Positions 22,972 to 32,748 of a DNA stretch of 64,000 nucleotides are shown in pieces. Where the stretch lies: positions 15,365,195-15,429,194 of the forward strand of contig OX453275.1 of the NCBI GenBank assembly GCA_949710005.1, read 5' to 3'. The stretch's first letter is position 1. Each line of letters starts with the position of its first letter. A program made the position numbers and the translations under genes. The DNA is from Ricordea florida (Eukaryota; Cnidaria; Anthozoa; Corallimorpharia; Ricordeidae). The notes under the pieces were generated by a model. It was not told where the DNA came from and made no database searches. It saw only the letters and a program-made list of their open reading frames with translations.

Positions 22972-23427
22972 TGAAGAGAAACACGAACTTATGTAGCACG
23001 CTTATATATTAACTTCGGCAGTGCCCAAATACATGATTTCCAAACTGTTGGTCCACAGGAAATTGGAAAACAAAAAAGGGACTTCTGATTTCTAATCTCA
23101 ATTTCACCGTTACTCTCTCAGATTACCGTTCTGAAAGTAACGAGCCTCATTACTTTCAGATTTCATCATTTAGCAGCCTTTTACCAATCGCTACACTGGA
23201 GATTTCCTTGCACATGTGCTAGTTTCGGAGGCCAGCGTGGTTATTTTCGGAACTTTACGGTATGTTACTCGTAACAATAAGCACACAGGCCGATTATCTC
23301 GATTGCGTTTGGTACACTATATTAAATAATTTTAGTGAAATCTTACTCTTTATCAACTAATTCCAAGTTTAGTTTCCCCTTGACACCCTGAAGTGTGGTC
23401 AGAGAATTTTTTTCGCTCGTAACTTAC

Positions 23428-23601
23428 TCTCTTTTGTTCATCAGCAATACGTTGAATGGTTAGTTTTAGCTTCCGGGCTTCTTGGTGAAGTTCCTTATTT
23501 TCGTTCTCTAGCAAATACATCCTGGTCCTAATCTTGCCCATTTGTTTTCCGAAAGTCCTCTTTATTCTAGTAACGCGCTTCTTGAGTAGCTTGTTAAATT
23601 C
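23428..23601 (-). CDS. coiled-coil protein, internal exon
   Basis: A 174-base (58-codon, phase 0 to 0) exon lies between a good acceptor (tattttcctttttag) and a perfect gtaagt donor on the minus strand. It encodes a basic, helix-forming sequence with a heptad pattern (LLENENKELHQEARKLKLTI). Its phase matches the end of the exon at 23932-24044 upstream, so both belong to one gene, presumably a host gene. The family is not recognised. Confidence 0.55.
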
Positions 23602-23931
23602 CTAAAAAGGAAAATATAGTTGTTAGGTGACGTAAGCTGCAAGTACAGACCACCCAGTCTCCAACAAAGGATGAGTTGCTTAGAGTTATTTTTCAGCTGG
23701 GTGGGTGTAGCAGCTGGCTGAGTCACGCGCAAAATAATGTGGAGAACGTTTTTATTCTTTCGGTTGTGTTTTTAAAGTCTCCTTCATTCTGACAATGGTT
23801 CTAATTTGCTTTCTGTACTGTACATTGACTTACTCATTATCAAGCATTTTTATTATCATTTTCCTTTACAGGTTGAGTAATGCCGAAACGTTTTCTCAGC
23901 GTTTAAGTGACTTTCTCGGATAGTTACAAAC

Positions 23932-24044
23932 CTCTTTTAGCCCCCTGGCATGAGTAAGTTCTTGCTCCCGAGAGCCTCCAGATTCAGTTGACCTCAGGGA
24001 AACCTTCAAACCGGCAAATAATTCCGCAGTTTGATTGTGGTGGC
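23932..24044 (-). CDS. coiled-coil protein, preceding exon
   Basis: The exon is 113 bases, bounded on the minus strand by an acceptor (ctatcctgtgatacag) and a donor (aaagag then gtttgt). It starts in mid-codon and ends at a codon boundary, in agreement with the phase of the exon at 23428-23601. It encodes HHNQTAELFAGLKVSLRS and then SREQELTHARGLKE. No domain is recognised. Confidence 0.5.
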
Positions 24045-24226
24045 CTGTATCACAGGATAGAAGAATAACAAAGAACAAACGTAGTCCGGAACACTCTAAA
24101 CACTCTACGAAAACTAGAAGAATATCGATATTGAAAAGAATGTTCAGTTAAAGCCTTTGATGATAATCTAAACAAGGCTAGGTTGATATCAGACAGAATA
24201 GTCTCACTAATAATTTGAAGTCGGGC

Positions 24227-24402
24227 CTAATTATAAGGCTTCAGCACGATATTGAGATTTTCATGACGGTAGACTACGTCGTCAACCATCAGGTAAGAAG
24301 GTGGAGGCCAAGGATTTGGAAGGTATACAGTGTTGGCCGAAACGTAAATGTTAACGCTGTTTAGAAAACTGGTGCTATCAGCAGTACTTAATGGATGCCA
24401 AC
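24227..24402 (-). other. candidate 3'-terminal exon
   Basis: An acceptor (tgtggttatctttcaag) precedes an open frame of 58 codons ending at a stop at 24227, with sequence such as NIYVSANTVYLPNPWPPPSY. It would be the last exon of a minus-strand gene lying upstream of the coiled-coil exons. No family is recognised. Confidence 0.3.
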
Positions 24403-25455
24403 CTTGAAAGATAACCACAACAGAAAATAAAAACAGGTTGCTTGAAATAGGTCATAAGAACATGTTGGCCACAACGAAAATGCATCGAGACAATATCCAA
24501 AATAACACTCAGTCATGAATAGCATCATCGATGAGATGTTAAAGAGATGGAACTACACCAGACACATACTCGGAAAGGGAAAGAACAATGATTGCATGGT
24601 TGCGCCGGACGCAGTGGCAGCCTGAAGGAAGAAATTAAGGAAAACGGCTCGATTCGTGCTTGGAACGGAGCGCTTCTCAGAGAAATCACCACAGATCGTA
24701 TAATGAACAAGTCTTTATTGTCTCAATATTCAATCTTTACTTAGTTCCAATATAACTTTAAGCAAACTATAAAAACTACAAAACTCGAAGATCTTGTTTA
24801 CAACAATGACCAAATTACTTACTTCTGTGATGGATCATAAACTTGACAGTGTTTGTCCTCTGGTTAGCTCTAAACTGGTCAGCTGTTTTCACTTTGATCA
24901 CGTTTTCAGGATATTACGTATTTGCTGGGAAACCACATATTTAATCAAGTGTCAATCAAACTTCGTTCAATTATTAACGAAAGATCTACCAAAGACCACA
25001 TGGAGAAGGCAGGAGAAAAGAAACGTAGACACGTGGGATGATCCAGCCGGGCCGAAGTGAGAGGTATGGTGCCAGACAGTGCTAGTAAGAGAGCGAGAGC
25101 TGCATCCTCATGCGCCTGACATGATGCGGAGAAAGCTAAGTGCTAAGAGCAGCCATATAACAACCATATACTACACAACGTAAGTAAAATAAAACGGGCT
25201 AATTCATTTCATTACCCAGGATTACACAAGCAGTGATAAAGCAAAAGAGTAACAATATATAGCCGCCAGCTAATTCTCCCTCAAAAGAGACAACGATATT
25301 TCGGCACCAGTTCCCCATCTATCGGGTTCCTTCCCAGTTAAAGAGTGTTGTAGACATGTGTGCAGATTTGCTTTTCTCCGAAGTATATTTATATATTGTG
25401 TGTGATTAATATTGTGTCATTATATTTATACATTGTATCTATTATATATATATAT
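24403..25455. other. non-coding stretch, nothing recognised
   Basis: Short frames on both strands have no domain support. A TA-rich tract begins near 25440 at the edge of the ribozyme pair. Confidence 0.4.
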
Positions 25456-25456
25456 A

Positions 25457-25501
25457 TATCCCCTGATGAGTGGGCAACCACGAAACAGGCTTGTAGGGAT
25501 A
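25457..25501 (+). ncRNA. hammerhead ribozyme (Penelope-type), plus strand
   Basis: The core boxes are CTGATGA (25463-25469) and GAAA. Stem I pairs tatccc (25457-25462) with gggata (25496-25501). Stem II pairs gtgg with ccac around a gcaa loop. Stem III is very short (ca...tg). The predicted cleavage site follows the GTA at 25495. Minimal hammerheads with reduced stem III are known from Penelope-like retroelements. The fold is read from sequence only. Confidence 0.7.
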
Positions 25502-25594
25502 AACCTGTAGTTTGTTTGTGTTTTTTCTCCCGCAACAACTACTTCGCTCTACGTTCACGTATTGAGCACTGTTTTACGATTAATCAACTTTTAC

Positions 25595-25637
<43 letters not shown>

Positions 25638-25670
25638 CGGGAGAAAAAACACACAAACAAACTACAGGTT

Positions 25671-25715
25671 TATCCCTACAAGCCTGTTTCGTGGTTGCCC
25701 ACTCATCAGGGGATA
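25671..25715 (-). ncRNA. hammerhead ribozyme (Penelope-type), minus strand, of PLE-1
   Basis: On the minus strand this is identical to the motif at 25457-25501: tatccc/gggata stem I, CTGATGA, gtgg-gcaa-ccac stem II, GAAA and short stem III. It lies about 75 bases downstream of the PLE-1 reading frame in the same orientation, as expected for the 3' ribozyme of a Penelope-like element. Confidence 0.72.
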
Positions 25716-25788
25716 TGGTGGGAATGTCCTTTACCATCGCTTTTATACAAAGTAGTTAAATTTACATAATAATAGAGATCGTTAAGTT

Positions 25789-26803
25789 TCAGGTATTGCG
25801 TAAGAGGGTTTTGTTTCTGTGGCGGCAAGAAGACACAAGCTCATTACGTTTGTTTGGCGTGGATAGTTCGGGTCGGCAGATGATTAGGAATTTTTCTTTG
25901 AGGCAGAGGTTACATCTTTTGCTTGAGCTGTTATATGGCGAGTGTGAAGACAGGATCCGCCAGGAAATAAAGTGTTCAATGTTGTTGTCTTTAAGGGTCC
26001 ATATGTGTTTGCTGAGCTCGGTGGAGTTTCTGTGTTTAGCGTGGCGGAAAGATACGGTGTGGTTTCTGTATCTTGTTTTGAAGTCGTTTTCCGTAAGTCC
26101 GATGTAGGTTTGGGACGTGTTGTTGTCTCTACGCGTAACGGTGGCTTGGTAGATTACCGATGGTTGTAGGCAGTTTCCGTTGAGTGGGCAATTGTTCTTT
26201 TGTCGGCAGTTGCATGTCTTTCTTTCTTTAGTGTTAGCGGCGGCNNNNNNNNNNNNNNNNNNNNNNNNNNNNNNNNNNNNNNNNNNNNNNNNNNNNNNNN
26301 NNNNNNNNNNNNNNNNNNNNNNNNNNNNNNNNNNNNNNNNNNNNNNNNNNNNNNNNNNNNNNNNNNNNNNNNNNNNNNNNNNNNNNNNNNNNNNNNNNNN
26401 NNNNNNNNNNNNNNNNNNNNNNNNNNNNNNNNNNNNNNNNNNNNGAACTACACCAGACTGGCTGATTGACGGGTAGAATTCTTCAATGTCGAAGCAGATG
26501 AAGTTGAGGTGGTGTTTGTCTTTGATGGCTTTAAACCAGTCGATTACAGATGCAGTGTTTTTCCATTGATTAAAGTTGCATTTTCTTGCGATGTTACTGT
26601 TGATACGATCGAGAATCCTTTTGCTGACTTTGCCTATTTCGGATTTCGTTGGGTTGATTAGTCTGCAGGTTGGTTTGTTAGCGAAGTTAGGCTTGTGGTC
26701 TTTAAGTGTTATGAAGGCGTCTATTTCGGCAGTAGCGTCCACTCTGTCGTCGATGCCCAGCTTCGTAGCGATTTCTTTGTTTTCTTTATGGATGGCGCGT
26801 GTG
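25789..26803 (-). pseudogene. PLE-1, Penelope-like reverse transcriptase and GIY-YIG endonuclease
   Basis: On the minus strand the frame opens near 26803 with [18 protein letters not shown] and runs through the RT fingers ([20 protein letters not shown]) and motif A ([14 protein letters not shown]). It then enters a 200-base run of N (26245-26444). Beyond the gap are a Cys cluster (CNCRQKNNCPLNGNC) and a GIY-YIG endonuclease (VIYQATV then TYIGLTENDFKTRYRNH). It ends at a stop at 25789. The 5' end is cut where PLE-2 begins. RT motifs B and C fall in the gap or are deleted: the gap is far smaller than the usual distance, though its length may be arbitrary. Confidence 0.75.
26245..26444. other. 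assembly gap, 200 N
   Basis: Exactly 200 N, a conventional placeholder length, inside PLE-1. The true length is unknown. Confidence 1.
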
Positions 26804-27201
26804 GTCTCGGATCACAACAAATTGGCCGACATTGGCGACATTGCTTTATTTTATCCTATCAACCTTTCATCACAGGAATTAGATGCCGATCAAAAATCAT
26901 TGCTTAGCAAGGGTCCATCTTTTTGCCCAATTCCCCGCGACGTTATTCGTGTTAAACTACTAGAAGACTGGGAGAAATTTGAAAATAGACTGAGAGCAGC
27001 TGTTTTCTTTCACAATGACCAGAGCGTCGATGACTCTAGCGTTGACAATAGCCTGCCCCTGTTTCCAGCGATTAAAAAAACTTCGCGGTGGAAAGTCCCT
27101 GTATCTCGTTTTCCTGAGCTTGAACTTTTCTTAAAGACCTGTTCAATCCTAATAATATTCGCTCTATACCAGATAATCTTTCTCCCGGAGAAAGGCAGGC
27201 A

Positions 27202-29091
27202 TTGTCCACACTGAGAGATTTCGAAGGGCTCACTATCAAGATCCAAGACAAGGGTTCCAAATTTGTTGTGATTGACACGGAGGTCTATGATGCCAAAATG
27301 AAAGAACAACTAGAAAACCAGCTCCACTATAAGAAACTTGATTCAGATCCTAGCACGGGGGTTGTTAACGTTATCTCACAATGGGGTAGAAAGTGGCTTG
27401 AGAGAGGCCATATCAGTAAAGAAATTGCCCAATGGGTTACCAACAAGAACGCAAAGCCAGGAAAAGCCTTCGGCACCATCAAGACCCATAAGGACGGGAA
27501 TCCCCTTAGGCTTATTACATCTTGCTGTGGGACGGCAATTGAAAACCTTTCAGCTTTCACTGAATTCTATCTCAAGCCTCTTGCCCAAGATTTACCATCC
27601 TTCGTCAAGGACACCACCCATTTATTACAAAAGATTCAAGATCTTAACAAAACGGGTCCTTTCCCAAAGGAAAGTCTTTTAGTATCTTGGGATGTTGTTG
27701 CCATGTTTCCCAATATTGATAACCATTTGGGAATCAACGCAATAACAGAAGCCCTTAATTCCAGAACAACTAATTTTCCATCCACTGATTGTATTGTAGA
27801 AGCGGTTAAGATCTGCCTACAACACAATAATTCTCAATTCAAAGGTGAAAATTTTCTCCAAATTCATGGAACGGCCATGGGGCCCAAAAATGCATGCAGC
27901 TATGCCGACTTAGCCATGGGGGTAATTGACAAAAAAGCTAGATCAGGGACCATCAAACCAAATCTGTGGTGGAGATATAGGGATGACATTTTCGATCTTT
28001 GGACACAAGGGCACTCTAAATTAATTGAGTTCACTGAGTTTATCAATTCTCTTTACCCCACCATTAAGTTTACCCTTGTTCATTCCCCGATATCTCTTAA
28101 TGTTTTAGATCTTACACTTAATCTTGTTGACGGATTTATCCAAACGGATATCTACTCCAAGCCTACCGATAATCATATTTATTTGTTGCGTAGCAGTGCC
28201 CACCCAGCTCACTGTTCTAAGGCCATTCCATTAAGTGTTGCTACCAGAGTCAAAAGAAATTGTTCCACCCCTGAATCTTTTGACAAACGAAGTAATGAAT
28301 ATGAGAGTTATTTAATTAATAGAGGCTATAATCCTATCCAGGTGAAACAACAATTCGAGAAAGTTAAATCTATTCCCAGGGAGGACCTTCTTGCCCCTGC
28401 CAATAGAGAATCCAAAAAAATTTTTCCATTGGTTTTAGATTACAACCCTATTTTACCTAGCATTGGAAAAATTCTCAATTCTCATAAACATCTTATTTAT
28501 GATTCTCCTTCCCTTTCTAAAATTTTCCCTCGAGGATCAATTATTCCATCTTACAGAAGATCTAAAAACATAAAGGAAATTCTTGCACGCCCACGTAGAA
28601 TGGAGGACAATGACTCTGATAAACATGGCTGTTTTAAATGCAAAGGTAAATGCGATCTTTGCCGTAACTTTTTAGTTGAATCTGACCACTTTACTAGCGC
28701 TAGTTCTAAAAGATCCTACCAAATTACACAACATCTTCATTGCAAATCCAAAAATGTTATCTATTTGGTCACCTGCACAAAATGTAGTGTGCAATATGTA
28801 GGTTCGACTAGCAATGAATTCAAAGTGCGTTTTCGGAATCATAAATCGGCCATGAATACTAATAAGAACACTTGTGAAGTTGCGACACACTTCAACAAAA
28901 CTCTTCATGTTCTCTGTGACTTCAATTTTACAATAATTGAACAAATTTCCAACCCAAGAGACAATAACAGCCTTGATGAACGTCTTCTAACAAGAGAAGC
29001 TTATTGGAGTGCACAACTTTGCACCCTTCAGCCTTATGGATTGAATAAAAGATCTGAATTCAATTCAAGGAATAGAATAAGATTTAACTAA
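27202..29091 (+). CDS. PLE-2 reverse transcriptase / GIY-YIG endonuclease
   Basis: The open frame has 629 codons. RT motifs in order: GTIKTHKDGNPLRLITS (residues 91-107), motif A SWDVVAMFPNID with D164, motif B GTAMGPKNACSYADLAMG (223-240), and motif C RYRDD with D261 and D262. After a linker come a CFKC...CDLC cysteine cluster (477-487) and a GIY-YIG endonuclease (VIYLVTCTKCSVQYVGST at 519-536, then RFRNH). RT catalytic residues are intact. In Penelope-like elements the RT copies element RNA and the endonuclease nicks the target. The true N-terminus lies upstream across a one-base frameshift near 27135, so the first residues given here are not the natural start. Confidence 0.8.
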   Translation: MSTLRDFEGLTIKIQDKGSKFVVIDTEVYDAKMKEQLENQLHYKKLDSDPSTGVVNVISQWGRKWLERGHISKEIAQWVTNKNAKPGKAFGTIKTHKDGNPLRLITSCCGTAIENLSAFTEFYLKPLAQDLPSFVKDTTHLLQKIQDLNKTGPFPKESLLVSWDVVAMFPNIDNHLGINAITEALNSRTTNFPSTDCIVEAVKICLQHNNSQFKGENFLQIHGTAMGPKNACSYADLAMGVIDKKARSGTIKPNLWWRYRDDIFDLWTQGHSKLIEFTEFINSLYPTIKFTLVHSPISLNVLDLTLNLVDGFIQTDIYSKPTDNHIYLLRSSAHPAHCSKAIPLSVATRVKRNCSTPESFDKRSNEYESYLINRGYNPIQVKQQFEKVKSIPREDLLAPANRESKKIFPLVLDYNPILPSIGKILNSHKHLIYDSPSLSKIFPRGSIIPSYRRSKNIKEILARPRRMEDNDSDKHGCFKCKGKCDLCRNFLVESDHFTSASSKRSYQITQHLHCKSKNVIYLVTCTKCSVQYVGSTSNEFKVRFRNHKSAMNTNKNTCEVATHFNKTLHVLCDFNFTIIEQISNPRDNNSLDERLLTREAYWSAQLCTLQPYGLNKRSEFNSRNRIRFN

Positions 29092-29358
29092 CATCTGTCA
29101 ACGGTTTTGTTTCTTTTCTTTTCACAAGTCTTATTACGTAAAGTTTTTATTCTATATATGTTAATCAAGGGCCCAATTAGGGATCACAAATTGTATCACT
29201 AATTAGTCCCTATTCATTAGGTTTTTATTAGATGTTAGTTTTTTTAAAAAAATTTTATTGTTTGTAATTTTCTTTTTTCTTTCCTTTCTCATATATAAGA
29301 CACCAATATTGTAAATAATTTTTTTATTCCAAGTATTTGTAATCTTTTTAATCTTACA

Positions 29359-29400
29359 TACTGTACTGAAGAAGCCCGAATGGGCGAAACGTCTACAGTA
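29359..29400 (+). ncRNA. hammerhead-like ribozyme motif in PLE-2 3' region
   Basis: Stem I pairs tactgta (29359-29365) with tacagta (29394-29400) perfectly. The core is CTGAAGA, which fits CUGANGA. Stem II pairs gccc with gggc around gaat, followed by GAAAC. Helix III is reduced to AC/GU with no loop, and cleavage would fall after GTC (29393). One extra A lies between the core and stem II. Similar minimal motifs occur in other Penelope elements and may need dimers to act. Confidence 0.5.
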
Positions 29401-29443
29401 TTAAACCTCATGTGAGAAGTTCGCTGTTCCTCTTTCATTCCTA

Positions 29444-29444
29444 C

Positions 29445-29481
<37 letters not shown>

Positions 29482-29498
29482 GTATATATATATATATT
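29444..29498. repeat. (TA)n microsatellite with TG interruptions
   Basis: About 55 bases of TA repeat with two tgta interruptions, immediately downstream of PLE-2. Confidence 0.9.
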
Positions 29499-29529
29499 AG
29501 TCACACACAATATTGGGCCACACAATAGC

Positions 29530-31990
29530 TCCTTTCAAACTTTGACAATGTCTAACTTGCAAACGCAATGGGCTTTTCCTCCCTGTCCTGAAACTGTGAC
29601 AAAACTGCACCAATGCCGTGGTCAGATGTTTCGATGTCAAGCACAAACTTTCCCTCCTTGGTTGAGTAGGCCAGGACTTTACCGGATGTAAGTAAACCCT
29701 TCATGCAAGAGAGAATGAGGTATGCTTCATGCTGTCAAAAGCCATTTGACATTGCTTTGTCCAAGCAAATTCCATCTTGACTTCCTTTAGCTTGTACAGC
29801 GGCTTAGCCACAGTCGAGAAATCAGGGATGAATCGGCGGTAATAAGAGGCAAGTCCAAGGAAACGTTTGACCTCCGCGCTGTTTTCTAGGATGGGCAGGT
29901 GCGAACTTGCTCCACCTGATCGGGGTCTGCAGCAATGCCCTCCTCCGTGACCACATTCACGAGATACGAAACCCGTTTTGGGAAGAGAAACACTTCTACA
30001 ACAACAACAACTTTATTTCACATTTAAGTGGTCTACAATGATTGAAAAATACCTAATCTAAATAAAGATACAGAAAGGTAACTTAAATGGCGACCTTAAA
30101 ATACAGAATTGACACTACCCGCAAATAGCATAGGCTAATCGCGACGGGCAGTGACAACGATTTATTTATTAAAGAGTCAATAACACGTTATAAATAAAAA
30201 GGTTAATACAACACATGAATAAATACTTAAGTAAATAAAATATATAAATAGACAAATAAACATACAAAATTAGCTATTTCAGGCATAAGGAGCAATTAAC
30301 ACAGGAAGACATGTCATAAACCGCGTGTTTTTTGAACAAGAGATGCCGAATCTATGTAATTATCCTCAGCAGCGATGATATCCATAATTGTACTATGGAT
30401 TTTTCTCTTAAACTGCTTGCGAGTAAGTTCACGTGTAGCAGTACTCAGAGAGTTCCACAGGACAGTTCCAAATCTAGCAACAGAATTCCGCATGAAATTT
30501 AAACGAGACGGTTTAACATAAAAATTTCCAGCAGAGGCTGATCTGGTGTTGTGCGAGTGTATTTGTCTGGAGCGAGTAAAAGCGTCGCAGAGGTTTTCCG
30601 GTGCAGTATTATTTGAAACATCATGCATGAAGACAGAGACTGTTTCAAAGTAGAGTAGCTCAATTGGTAGAATATTAGATGACACAAAGAAAGGAAGAGA
30701 ATGCTCTCTGTACGGGAGGAAATAAACAAGGCGTATAGCACGTTTCTGTAGCATCAAAATCTTGTATAAAATTGATTTAGAAGCTTCTTTGGCTTAAACT
30801 TCAGTCCTGCCCTGGCTGGTCGCTCAAACACCTTTTTCAACTGCTCTAATTCTTCTTCAAACGTGCGTCCCATAACTGTCACATCATCGAGGTAGATCAA
30901 GCAAATCTTCCAGCCCTTTACAACAAGTTCTATTAATCTGGCAAAGGTGCTGGGTGCGTTACAGAGGCCTAAAGGCATTAGGGTCCATTCGTACAAGACG
31001 CTTGAAGTTACAAATGCTGCCTTCTCTAGGGTGCTCGCATCCATTGCCACTTTCCAGTAACCAGAGGCAAGATCCAATGTTGAGAACCACCGACAGCCAC
31101 TCAAAGCAGTTAGAGAATCATCAACCCGAGGAAAGGGGAAGCTGGTAGTAGTCCACACACAGCCTTTGGCTACCGTCTTTTCTGGTTGCTAGCACAACCG
31201 GAAAAGACCAGAGGCTGGCCGATTCCTTCACCTTTCTTTGCTGTATGAGGTCGGTGACTTACCGTTTTATCTCACCATATTTCCATGTTGAAGTTCGCCG
31301 TGGGGAATTTGGATTGGAAATGCATTGCCCGTATCGATTCTGTGCTGGACCATGTGCGTGGTGCCTAAATCCCCACCTGAAATTGAGAAAACGTGCTTGT
31401 AATTGAATAGCAACACCTGCCGTCTCTCAGTTTCACGGGCAGTTAAATAATCTTCACTTCAAGGAGTTCCAGCAAGGCCTTCGGTAGAGTCGTATCAACT
31501 GCTCCTTGTAACACATGCTCATTTATCACTCTAGCTTGGTCCATAGCACCGCCATGGTTCTCTTTATTAAGCTCCAATGAGATGACATCAGTAACAGGCT
31601 TAGCTAGAGCAATCACAGTCTCAGCAGCCAAATGAAAAACTTCATTTTCTAGAAACACTGGAAACACGTAAGGGGACCACCATGTCCTCCTTAACATCAA
31701 CCAGAATCCTTGCAACATAAAGTCCCTTTTGTTACAAATGTGAGTTCAGACATGGGGCTACCAATCGCGTGCCTAATTGAAATGACTTTGGATCCAAGTT
31801 AAATGAACGCTTGTGAACAAGGACTTGGACGATGACCTCGGTGTTACTACACTCGTCGTCCTTGCCGAAGACAAATTTTGACTCTTGTCAGTACTCAGAA
31901 TACTTATTCTGACTTTCCTCGTACACGACGACATCATTGTTCCTGTTAACATGTATCACGTAGCAGTTGAAATGTGCGAAACATTAGGTT
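29530..31990 (-). pseudogene. Ty3/Gypsy pol remnant
   Basis: On the minus strand, from high to low coordinates, the remnant shows a protease-to-RT linker region (31990-31400), RT entry (SASLWSFPVVLATRKDGS), RT motif A (FSTLDLASGYWKVAMD), motif B (PLGLCNAPSTFARLIELV) and motif C (CLIYLDDVTVMG). After a LINE insertion come the RT thumb and the start of RNase H (29990-29540). There are multiple frameshifts and stops. No LTRs, gag or integrase were found. It is inactive. Confidence 0.75.
29998..30783 (-). mobile_element. 5'-truncated LINE inserted in the Gypsy remnant
   Basis: The minus-strand frame 30757-30314 encodes the C-terminal end of a Jockey/CR1-like ORF2 (ENLCDAFTRSRQIHSHNTRS; KQFKRKIHSTIMDI), closely similar in layout to LINE-A's C-terminus. 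Its 3' UTR has a hairpin related to LINE-A's (about 30115-30153), and the 3' end is a GTT repeat. The pentamer cttct flanks it at 29993-29997 and 30784-30788. The Gypsy RT frame reads from one side to the other, which sets the boundaries. Confidence 0.75.
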
Positions 31991-32176
31991 TGCACACACC
32001 CACCGGAAATATAAGGCTAGGTTAAAGTTCAATTTTGATTAAGCAATCGTTTAGTTCTTACTGGAGGTCTCCTTTTCACTACAATTTACTGCTTACACGC
32101 TACGCTTTCGACGGCTACCCGGATTAAGAAAAGCTAAGAAAACTCGCCATAGCAGTAAGTGTGCTACCGCTGTTTG
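31991..32176. other. short non-coding spacer
   Basis: Nothing recognised between the Gypsy remnant and the long-TIR element. Confidence 0.4.
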
Positions 32177-32526
32177 GGGTGTCCGGAAACCTAAGACCTA
32201 AGACCTAAGACCTAAGACCCGGAAAACTAAGACCCGGAAAACTAAGACCCTGTTTTTTTAAGGGAAATCATCAAATTTCAGCTTAAATGGTAAAATAAAT
32301 AAAATAAATGCACCCATACTTTCAAATAACAATTTAGTTGTGTTTTTCTTGTGTTTGGAAAACGGAACTATTTCCGATTGTCGCCGTGTGTCGATACACT
32401 GTGTACGTAAGTTTATGTAATGAAGCGAAGCAGTGCTTTGTCTACTTTGTACAACGGTAGTTTCCGAAAAGGTGCTTTGCGTTTAAGAACGTATTACTTT
32501 GAAGCTACTTAGAAACAAATATTCTT

Positions 32527-32748
32527 TTATCCTGTCTTCCTGATAAATTTCCCAATTTCCGGTCTGATGATTTCGTCGCCGGCAGAAGCACGTGTCGCCT
32601 TGGTGCTAATGCTTTTCTTTTCATGGGTTAGGTATAAATAGCTACCATCTTTTAAAGTTTTTTTCTTTTGTTGTACGCTCACTTCACAGCCTCGGCGAAT
32701 TGTGACCCAGTTATAGTTGCTCAAAGTTTCCTTCAGTGAACAAGACAT
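32527..32748 (-). other. short open frame inside the long-TIR element
   Basis: Seventy-three codons with a true ATG, basic composition (VQQKKKTLKDGSYLYLTHEK) and no recognised domain. It may be a fragment of carried host sequence or chance. Confidence 0.2.

Larger units (their letters stand above)
25456..25715. repeat. inverted repeat of about 86 bp around a TA-rich spacer
   Basis: The arm at 25456-25541 and its complement at 25630-25715 agree except for a 2-base length difference. The spacer of 88 bases ends in a TA microsatellite. Each arm contains a complete hammerhead ribozyme motif, so the ribozymes face opposite strands. The right arm lies downstream of Penelope element PLE-1 and belongs to its 3' region. 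Confidence 0.85.
26804..29400 (+). mobile_element. PLE-2, Penelope-like retroelement, nearly intact
   Basis: It begins abruptly at the junction with PLE-1, which points the other way. The N-terminal coding part (26815-27140; LSSQELDADQKSLLSKGPSF) is in a different frame from the main ORF, joined by one single-base frameshift near 27130-27140. The main ORF (27202-29091) has no stop. The 3' region ends with a hammerhead-like motif (29359-29400), followed by a TA microsatellite. The element lacks LTRs, in keeping with Penelope-like elements. It is 5'-truncated or rearranged but otherwise looks young. Confidence 0.75.

Noticed and set aside
24794..25060. 88-codon plus-strand frame
   Set aside because: No motif, no ATG in a good context, and no agreement with nearby splice signals.
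25360..25755. 131-codon plus-strand frame across the ribozyme pair
   Set aside because: The translation is mainly Ile-Tyr repeats from TA microsatellites and inverted-repeat sequence.
26576..26800. Plus-strand frame upstream of PLE-2
   Set aside because: This part is the antisense of the PLE-1 reverse transcriptase; only the part from about 26815 onward is PLE-2 coding sequence.
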